DNA from: JABMRP01 sp964444795
GTDB taxonomy: Bacteria > Planctomycetota > Planctomycetia > Pirellulales > Thermoguttaceae
DNA length: 49,326 nucleotides
Reading direction: 5' to 3'
Assembly: GCA_964444795.1 (NCBI GenBank)
Contig: CAYUIQ010000030.1
Location: 1-49,326 of the forward strand
Shown here: piece after piece, positions 28,401-33,900 of the stretch
Layout of the letters: each line of letters begins with the position of its first letter
How positions within the stretch are numbered: position 1 is the first letter of the stretch
Notes under the pieces: generated by a model
Told to the model about the DNA's origin: nothing
The model's database searches: none
What the model saw: the letters and a program-made list of their open reading frames with translations, nothing else
Program-made: the position numbers and the translations under genes

Positions 28401-30212
28401 GTCATCCTTCGGTTCCGCCCGTGGCAACTTCGGTCCCTTGGCCGCCAGATAATGGGCCAATCGCTCGCCTTTGAGGTGCCGCTTCATGCCCTCGTCGGCC
28501 AGCCAATGCCAATCCGAGTCGCCGACTCGAATCTCGACCCCCAAGTCACCGTCGAGCGGCAGTTTCGTCGAATCGATTTGCCGGCCGCCGTCCCAATCGC
28601 CGTCGGGGCCGACGCTCCAAACTTGCACTCGACGGGAATCATCTTTATCGTGAATCAGACGCAGCCGCTCGCCCGGAGCAAACAGATCGATGCCGAACGA
28701 AGCGCGGCTTTGCTCTTGATAGCGGGTCGCCTGGTCCGGCACATCTTTTGGCAAGCGATCGCGGTCACGGTAGAACGACTCGCAATCGTGCGCCACGCGT
28801 TGCACTATGCTGCCCGCGCGGTATATCTTAACGAGCATGTCATCGTCGAGCCCCAGCGGATTGGGGTCGCTTGGCTCGTCGCTGACCTCCTCGGCAAGAG
28901 TTTCGTTCACCGCGGGCGAAACGACACTTGTAGTCTCCCACTCTTTGCGATGCCCCGGCAAGCGAGCGATAGATTCTTCCGATTCCGTCGTGGAGGCATC
29001 GCCATCCGTCCGCTCACCTGCAACCACGAAACACGTCACCAGCGCGACGATCATTGCCGAGGTAATCAATCCGCCGGAAAGTGAACGACGCCAACGGCGC
29101 GGCCCGTTGCCGGCAAAGCCCAATATGCGGCGAATCCGGCCGAGCGTGCTGCTGTCTGCTTTACGGGCGGCCATGACCATTTTCGGTGCGCTGCGGCCCG
29201 CTTCCACCGCGGCAAGAGCCGATGCGTAATCGATCTTGTCGCCACAAACGGCGACCGCCATGTCGTCGCAACAGTGCTCGCGTTCGGCGCGGATCTGCCG
29301 CGAAAGCCACCATACGCCCGGATGATAGAAGAGCAGCGTTTCGATGACCGTCTGTAACAGGTTCACAAGATAATCGTGTCGGCGGATGTGTGCCAACTCG
29401 TGGGCTAGGATGGCGTCGAGCTCGGCGGGTGTAAGACCTGTCAGGATGCCGGCGGGAAGAAGAATCATCGGCCGCAGCCATCCCACGGCGACCGGCACTT
29501 CCACCATGAGTGATTTCATCATGGCAACGGATCGGTTGATCCCCGAGCGCTCGGCCAGCGTGGAGAGTCGGCGCAAGAGTTCAAGAGCGACGGGAGTCGT
29601 GCCGAGATGTTTCAAGCGTTGCGCCGCGATCCATCCGCCCAGATTCCACACGGACACCACAAACACGCCAACAAACCATGCAACGACACACCAGGGCATC
29701 CATGGTGATAGGACCGCCGCAATCCGTTGCAGCGACGACTCTTGAGGTTTGTCCGTTGCCGGTTCTTCGGCGGTCGGCTGTGGGGCGGCGGAAGCGACGG
29801 CTGTTATGGGCGGCGAAGTTACGGGCGGTTCCTCGCCAGGGTGCCCAGAGACAAAAACCCCCGTGTTCTCCATCCCCTTTTCGACAGCAGCGATGTCTTC
29901 AGCCGGGACAGCAGCGATGTCTTCAGTCGCAGCGATGTCCTTTGGAGTGGTCTCTTCGGCAGGCGCAGCCGCGGTAATGTCCGGAGCTTGGGACTCGGGA
30001 AGAACACTGAATGTGAGTATTGGCACAATCGCCATGATGGCCAATCCGCCGCACGCGGCCAGATAGCGCATGTTCGCACTGCCGCGACGCAGCGCTGAAA
30101 GCAGCAACGCCAGAACCGCGGCGACCAGAGCGATCTCCCACAGCGAGTGCAACAGGGTCCAGCCCAGGCGTGTAATCCAATCCGCGGCCAGTATTTGATC
30201 GAGAAAGTTCAT
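19434..30212 (-). CDS. Giant BlaR1-like M56 metallopeptidase with multidomain ectodomain
   Basis: The 3592-residue protein starts at ATG 30212, overlapping the blaI stop as ATGA. The N-terminal M56 part has transmembrane helices at about 12-35, 45-62 and 185-205, zinc motif HELAH at 270-274 with a downstream EREHCCDD, and a last helix near 380-400. The rest is predicted to be outside the cytoplasm. At least eight modules there begin with a (K/P/A)W(G/S)xxV(D/E)G-type motif (near 28385, 27360, 26885, 26375, 25150, 24165, 22415 and 21790). Also present are leucine-rich repeats (23700-23240), an ExbD-like segment (about 21290-21060) and carboxypeptidase-regulatory-like Ig folds (21030-19440). 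In BlaR1, ligand binding outside activates the protease, which then removes BlaI. Here the penicillin-sensor domain is replaced, so the ligand is unknown. Confidence 0.92.
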   Translation of the reverse strand: MNFLDQILAADWITRLGWTLLHSLWEIALVAAVLALLLSALRRGSANMRYLAACGGLAIMAIVPILTFSVLPESQAPDITAAAPAEETTPKDIAATEDIAAVPAEDIAAVEKGMENTGVFVSGHPGEEPPVTSPPITAVASAAPQPTAEEPATDKPQESSLQRIAAVLSPWMPWCVVAWFVGVFVVSVWNLGGWIAAQRLKHLGTTPVALELLRRLSTLAERSGINRSVAMMKSLMVEVPVAVGWLRPMILLPAGILTGLTPAELDAILAHELAHIRRHDYLVNLLQTVIETLLFYHPGVWWLSRQIRAEREHCCDDMAVAVCGDKIDYASALAAVEAGRSAPKMVMAARKADSSTLGRIRRILGFAGNGPRRWRRSLSGGLITSAMIVALVTCFVVAGERTDGDASTTESEESIARLPGHRKEWETTSVVSPAVNETLAEEVSDEPSDPNPLGLDDDMLVKIYRAGSIVQRVAHDCESFYRDRDRLPKDVPDQATRYQEQSRASFGIDLFAPGERLRLIHDKDDSRRVQVWSVGPDGDWDGGRQIDSTKLPLDGDLGVEIRVGDSDWHWLADEGMKRHLKGERLAHYLAAKGPKLPRAEPKDDGLKWGPVVDGLQAAVELSPKKEAFSLGETIAVRFHVRNAADYAIQVGLQTGGWQDMTALIHDAAGQPLKERGGAFGTGTVAIIQHTLKPGGTAAHPATSLVFVAPGKRPWAGSVGHSVEAVPGVYTVQFQQDFPMSFRADPREWQGVLKTAPVTVRIAAEPKFAIHRVRGYRKQGDRPGRTSTIIFRDGGNPERFDSMKPERYPLKDLVLDGTPLITESDVTSYHWERHLVQLTPEAYKRLMETVKPSVWGVPFVVRMGGEPIYMGAFWTRVSSYTADMPTISLDRHYEALPESHPNYLPVNAIRIENSQALEEGEPSEDPRQDGRLCRAFLKTGQLAGVFPEVPPWGKAVEGVRSRLHPGWFRDGEQWLIFELGNDSSDLSVQLGPGGMPTEILVDDVAYAFSGEIAGRCPDCKPGQSITSGKFKLDKNWTPTKTVSGPGTLELKPGKHTVQAAVYATGKDENNRDRKVRVLSNAIEIEIAADPKTKNIGKKPKTKNIGKKNVAWGETVDGLQAGVTTAFEYPRPYKVGTNVPLKFLLRNTTDKPITLTHARVPVFINWNNYRRPPGPQLLDPDGEQVFPASGVGGRGLPGAVERTIAPGEVITMTTTRLPLRPEGWKGTTVNLLTYLVGPGTHQVSMSHGFGDEGGKHWGGTVTTGALDLYVHTGNQPLSLPGIAWGRETEGVRCRLNVDKARLRPGEPPILLVDLQNHHTKRAMEQSWHSLAFKLEVDGKWTGKIAPMSVDGPVGHLTPGQEWINVPLVLEDNQYYMAGTDSEPGGPAKFSELLGPGRHTIRVDIDGVISNPVKIEIVPDLPDGIYSIRGINSTEPGVEVARSDADGTVVLLHRLTDNFGTASMASIANDNSRFRIDFHAAGPFAEHSGVSHLALLIDGLCVMAGAQNLDKDRRMDLTAWLWLGGKEVPARIAAKLGITPALRKHPGHKMAASFSPTKKAFKPGEPIVLNMTVKNVGDRPISFVDGGRQRGPRNNQFAFTAFRNGGTGPEVPDTGDPTNFGGLGTFITLKPGEVFQKQIDIAKWFDLAKPDTYKINCRFEMEISDNWDDVAEGTVMVVVADQEDGLAEVPWSKPVEGVACAVRPVKASFAPGDDVVVDVMYRNVSDEPVTVCVCPDPLYTWIHVSVKTAEGRSVMAGQHGTGTRPPLKLADFVTLEPQHTASFRQVIGSSRHPEHWPKPGRYFLHAEINKINRIDEHLPGYDEICKKHGLTPWVGEIEVISNPVAIKLPTSATAGSEAAPSAVYGHVIERMFDVDAPKDGAFVDLETGEAAQVPEEVRKDNSGQKMLAWAGKNGIDLSVRVRTGPVCYLGSIDCFLTRSRDTDWRKTTAADVLTNRELRDGELGFGNITKRPADLPAVYMFKTREGGVGLLQIAEFTKPAEDVAGVTVRYKLLQAAETMAAWSNPVDGLRTRLRPTQRQWKSGNTPTLALDLWNDSSQDKKFLYLGQQKAECEIEVDGQWFRWADTVAITQAVLSLKAGQSRDEAVKISLTRSWARTDEPMYGRPVDDSLRLNLTPGKHTLRVAFTPDGPDHREKRPRIVSLPVEIEIAPDDNLDVESLKKLGWRPMEKTNLIWDNGGRISSIDIFAPSRDVDVTDAWLAPLKGMTELRMLSLTGTQLTDAGLVHLRRLANLRELRLQNTRIGDAGLAHLSGLTKLEWLELTGTQVSNAGLIHLEGLTNLKSLFLDSTRVTKEGAEKLKRVLPNTKVFFGKVIGIDGSPPPATDLPSPNAKNEDTAKIELKLGSDKTKTISVALGQSAVDIHNLCRPAKVCADDDPWLAAMAAGGGSYVFLFAAEGTPEEMRGRLDPRRDKLYAVLRYPTDSKDNGTFLLPGTMQDKTYGDFVTMKVPLGLEKAKAATVALGMSTEEVKHLFPSAPDLANEDHAVVFDSVYDDNKYLLLFTPQGDGTTHNPKLDKLAEVIYRHGDKPETIYLLPRNKRGKPVAAEHRKLLKINGSNSGTGNSTSDDSAVESVIEEATPPEEPAWGEAVDGVSVRLTKAIAHRQPPGESLARLLLRYDAKNEGDYVLHLPKNGLSHQVEVDGQWYEWVDPRVETIESGGPVDSSKGGVSLDFEPGCRHRDMLVNVAGNWRAVPKGKEKEYAARQYAGYATAKDDYGKELVLTPGKHRVRVAVACPSARAPFHGVVRATSEAVDVEVMAAPERKAAGSEDGSAVEKARGEAVPAVTGDNRDAAWGKAVEGVKARLRPGEFRDGHQWLSFDLRNDSREESVHLGAGGMPTFVLIDNVMYKSSEKSVLQLPVRKPGQRITDCVFKLDEKWMAVDPQNEWMSIDQPSGSLGFGNRSKMLELKPGKHTVQAIVYAIAQSDIPTSHRLTRVLSNPVEIEVADNQASDHRDSEQLTVDLIRAEGNLRETPSFWIGYEQLNKDALRERTTRLLQASPGLEVVVRADRAMPHKHVAELLDLLKVVGAKDVSLTVFPLGSVFALDPGPGRDGTIRGKVIGPENRGEVVTYSVTLDHEEWTNRLGELPHLVVAVGEPFEFRNVPAGKCKVRARAVTAPGQDAGVVAKSGELDVIVKNKQVVEVELEIAAAENTDTSEPDAERETDSAKPAAAPTKTTVRGKVVDDATGKPVGNFMIESGKFDPADPAKVVWGYSETRSSRTSGQFSATVRWSEGWTARIVAPGYLPQPILTQPPSPGQDVSDVVIRLKRGDTIRGHVLDHAGKPVDKAGVYLAGRGVIRLAEGPWDELQQATVHTDAEGRFEIGGRGEDSKAIFVTSPSLYVWRADLPQPGQEAIIRLPEPAKLHIRYDIEGGPPAAQVRIELRTWDMPKWNALVDVVRWVDVKPGEDGLVINNLPSGIYDISRIKHTKAGDTGKDMMLDRELKLTLASGKTAAYEFVRKTGMPITGEVAGLPKEGVGGVFLYVRDQRASGDPRNDDDWKLRTFDGLALEGNGSFKTERIPPGKYKVVVEAYKQETPGEMSLSGWRLPKWTGTADVDVVESGDPPKVRVTMHSYDAH
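26895..26948 (-). repeat. Exact 27-bp tandem duplication in the giant M56 gene
   Basis: Two identical 27-nt units (26895-26921 and 26922-26948) encode PKTKNIGKKPKTKNIGKK in a linker between ectodomain modules. The identity at DNA level points to recent slippage. Confidence 0.9.
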
Positions 30213-30598
30213 TGGTCTTCCTCCCGCGCCTTTTGGATCAACTCTTGCATCTTCTCCAGCTCTTCCGGGGATACCCGATCCGCCGAAATCATTCGCATCA
30301 CCAGACTCGCCGCCGAGCCGCCGAAGGCCCTTTGTGCCAGATCGTCGAGCATGCACAGTTGCGTATGCTCCTGGGTTTCCGCGCTTCGATAAAGCTGCGG
30401 ACGGACGGAATCATCGCGGGTGATGAGTCCCTTTTCTCGCATCACCTGCATCATCTTCAGCGTGGTCGAATAGCCCGTGTCGCGCTCGGCAGCCAGTTCG
30501 TTATGCACTTGGCGGACGGTGCAGGGGCCTTGCCGCCAGAGTACGTCGAGAATCTTCAGCTCGACGTCCGTCGGCTTTGAAGAAGGATGTCTGGGCAT
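30209..30598 (-). CDS. blaI: BlaI/MecI-family transcriptional repressor
   Basis: The 129-residue protein has the winged-helix form of the family: PTDVELKILDVLWRQGPCTVRQVH (recognition region) then STTLKMMQVMREKGLI and a C-terminal dimerisation helix region (SPEELEKMQELIQ). BlaI-type proteins bind as dimers to inverted repeats and are cleaved after signalling by their M56 partner. The stop overlaps the start of the M56 gene by four bases (ATGA), which implies translational coupling. Three inverted repeats upstream are candidate operators. The start ATG at 30598 is the only plausible one. Confidence 0.93.
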   Translation of the reverse strand: MPRHPSSKPTDVELKILDVLWRQGPCTVRQVHNELAAERDTGYSTTLKMMQVMREKGLITRDDSVRPQLYRSAETQEHTQLCMLDDLAQRAFGGSAASLVMRMISADRVSPEELEKMQELIQKAREEDQ

Positions 30599-30670
30599 GG
30601 CTCTGTTTCTCCCGAGAGCGGGTCTCCGTTGACGTCGCGACTCGCCGTGTTTCGAGCCGTCTGGATGTAT

Positions 30671-30686
30671 GACGAATTACTTCGTC
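30671..30686. promoter_or_regulatory. Candidate BlaI operator 1
   Basis: GACGAA-TTAC-TTCGTC, a perfect 6-bp inverted repeat, lies 73 bp upstream of blaI. It is one of three sites with the same half-sites and spacing. Confidence 0.65.
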
Positions 30687-30703
30687 GAATAGTTCCTTGA
30701 TTC

Positions 30704-30721
30704 TGACGAAAACCTTCGTCA
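30704..30721. promoter_or_regulatory. Candidate BlaI operator 2
   Basis: TGACGAA-AACC-TTCGTCA is a perfect 7-bp inverted repeat, centred 34 bp from operator 1, so about three helical turns away. Confidence 0.65.
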
Positions 30722-30815
30722 TGTCAACAGAGATCCCGCGGAAATGCCTGCCGCAGAGCCGGAAACATGACCGTAACGTATGTTACTCCAGTGACTTATG
30801 GCATATCTCCTCTCT

Positions 30816-30831
30816 GACGAATAAATTCGTC
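30816..30831. promoter_or_regulatory. Candidate BlaI operator 3
   Basis: GACGAA-TAAA-TTCGTC (also readable as GACGAAT-AA-ATTCGTC) lies 111 bp from operator 2, near the 3' end of the kinase gene. The rest of the 30599-30918 interval holds no gene. Confidence 0.55.
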
Positions 30832-30918
30832 TAAAAGCTGGAATTCACGACGGGAACGCGGCTGAAAGACAACTAAAAAGGCGAAAAGGGGGGGCCGTCC
30901 AAATATGGGCGGTAAGGC

Positions 30919-33900
30919 TCAAGGACTTGGCGATCCACCTCCGTCTTCGCCCTTGGTGACGACATCTTTCGAGGTCAAACCCAGCAAGTCGGCCTTTTCC
31001 TTTCCGAACGGCACGACGGCGCGAAGCTCGTTGGTCTTGACGTCGTACTGCCAGTCGCCGGAACCGTCGCCGGCCACGGTCGAGCCGCCGGTGAAGGGGT
31101 TCTTCGGTTCGCCTTTGAGAAACGGACCCTTGTCCCCGTCGGTCCGCGTCAGCTCCGCCCAGCCGTCACGCAGCGCCGGGTATTTCCCATATTCCACGTG
31201 ATACATCTGGACTGCAAGCTGCAGGATGCGTTTACTGCTCAACAGTGTTTGGGCACGTGCGCGGTCTCGCTGCTCAACCGTCAGCGGCACGCGAGCGTCA
31301 TTGGGGACGTAAGGCCCCACGCCCAACAGTTCGTGGGCAGCGCGTTTGGCAAACTCGACGTCGAACTGGCCGACGAACTCCACGACGGTCTTGCCCATCA
31401 GGTGACAATAGGCCGGATCGCCCTTCATCTTCAGCACGCTCGCGTGAATCTTCTCCGCGTCCTCAGCCATCGGACATCTCATGACGTTGACCTGAATCTC
31501 CACGCCGTGCGCGAGATAGATGTCGTTGGAGAGCTTTTCAATCCGACCGCCGAGTCGTTTCCCGATTGCCGCCGTTTGGTCTGCCGGGACCTCGACTCGT
31601 TGTACGACCTTCCAGCCGGGCGGGACGTCTGTCGCCGTGTCGGACGAGCGGTCGACCTCGCCGAGCCCAGGTTGCGCATCAGCTTCCTGGAACTTGGCCT
31701 TGTATTGCTTCACGTGTTCCGCGAGTGGAACGTTGGGTGGTGAGTTCTTCAGTGAGCAGTTTCGCCAACCCTCGGAAGTTCGCTGGAAGAACAAAACAAG
31801 GTAGCCCTGTTTGACGTTGGCGGCCTTGACGGCGGCCAGATTGCCGTCGACGACAACTTCCTCGATCTTTGTCAGCGGGTCCGTACTCTTCGAGAAGACC
31901 TCCAGGTGATGACGGAGTTCGGCTGCGAACTGTGGCAAGGCCTCCTTCCAGCCTTGGGTTACGGCATCGGTCGCCAACGCCTTGAGAGCCTCATCGTCCT
32001 TGTCACGCATTGCCGTCAGGAAGTCTGTTGCGACATCCCTCGCCGTCCGAACCAGCTTGTAGCGGATTTTCACCGACGGCGACTCCTCGCCGCGACCTAC
32101 GACTTGCAGCACGCCCATGCCGCCTTCGCGGGTTCGGAAGGCATATAGGGTATCGCCGACGACGGCTTTGTCCGAAGGGTCGACGACTTCGGCCAGCGCG
32201 TCGCGCACTTGCTGCTGGGTAACGCTTTCCCACGACGCCTTATCCACGACGGCGAGAACACGTTCGATGAATTGCAGTTCCCCGCCTTGGGCTTTGATTC
32301 CCGTTGCGTCAATCCCCTGCTGGCGCACCCAGGCCAAGAGCTTCTTGGTATCCGCCTGGGAATTTTGCTCCGGGTCGAGTTCAGTCGGCGGCGTGTACAG
32401 CTTGCCGGTATCCAAGTCGATCATCCACTCTTTGCCCGTTTTGTCATCGTTGACCACCCGCTCGATCGGCGGGCCGAAGGAGAGCGGCCCAGTCTTTGGA
32501 GGAGGAAGAGGGATTGCGGCGTCGCCAACGCCGGGCACGTCGTCGGCCGGTTCCGGTCGCGTCATTCCGATCATTATTGTCCGGGCCAATCGGCCGGCTT
32601 CCTCAATGTCGAACGAGCCGCTGATCTGAAATCGCGTCGTGATCTTGGTCCGAACGGTCGGGGCGAAGATGACCCGATCATCAATGAGAATTGCCAATGG
32701 AAGATTAAGGTGGGTCTCGGTAAGCTCGCCGAACTGGCGTCCACCAGCCTCGTCCAACTCCACGCTGACGGCGGGACGTCCCTGGAGTTCATGGTGAACG
32801 GTAACGCTGGCTATGCCCCAAGGCCGCGTACTGGCGCGGAGCATTGTGTGCTCCGGCGTATTGGCCAACAGCACGAAGGTTTGGCCTCCATGGTCGGCAG
32901 TGATCAACGGGGGCCGAGGCTTGTCGTTCATCGGGAACCAGGCAAACGGATCGGCGCGCCGCCGTGCTGGCTGCGGTCCGTTGGTCTTGAGGTCATTGAT
33001 GTAGTTCTCGACGTCCTTCTCGTTGAGCATCGCCTTGCCGTCGTCGCCGCGCGTGGCGGCAACTCGGAGATCCAGTCGGCCGGGATCTGGACTATCGTAA
33101 TCTATCCCCAAGCGAATATCATCGTCCGTGCCGTCTCGCTGATCTGGCCCAAGCGACCAGATTGTAGTTTTCGTCCCGTTAGGCTCAGTGACACGTCGAT
33201 ATCGGTAAGAGCGACCCCAAGGATCTTTCGGCAGTTTGGATAGGTAAGGGCCGCTCCACTTCCCGTCCGACTCCGCGTTCTTCGGTTTCTCAACGAGGGC
33301 AGCGAGACCGGCTTCGGTTGTTGGGTAGGTTCCCATGTCAAGTCTATACATCTCCATCGCAGTCTCCAGTTCGCGGCAACTCGCATTTGCTTGTCGGCGA
33401 AACATCTCGGCCTGCTCCCGCGAGCCTTCCGCTTCGTTGGGTGTCTCGTTCTTGAAGCGGTGCATCTCGTCGGCCCGCCCCTTTTCGTCTTCCATGTCGA
33501 TGTCTTCAATGACCCAACTTTCGCCGATCTTGACCAGAGTATAGACCGTGCATGCGAGAGTTGTGGACTTCCGATCGTTGATCGGGGCCAGTTCCGTGGC
33601 GACCAGTGCGCGATCGCCGCGGACGAACACCGAGTGGATCTCGGCCAGCTTCAATCCGGCGTGGACTGACTCGGCCGCCTCGTCCAATCTGTCCGCCATG
33701 CCGTACATCTTCGGATGAAGACACTTGGTCACGGCCGCCTTGTCGCCCTTGACGACCGCCTCGGCGAACTTGGCGATCACGTCGCGGACCTTCTGCTCGA
33801 CGGACGTATCGGTCAGATTGGCCACCGACTCAGCTTCCGACACGACTTCGGGGTCGGCCAATTCGTATCTCAACCTGATCCCGGAAATGTGCCTCGGGAC

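Noticed and set aside
26451..29084. 877-codon plus-strand frame
   Set aside because: It lies antisense within the giant M56 gene; high GC at third positions keeps such frames open.
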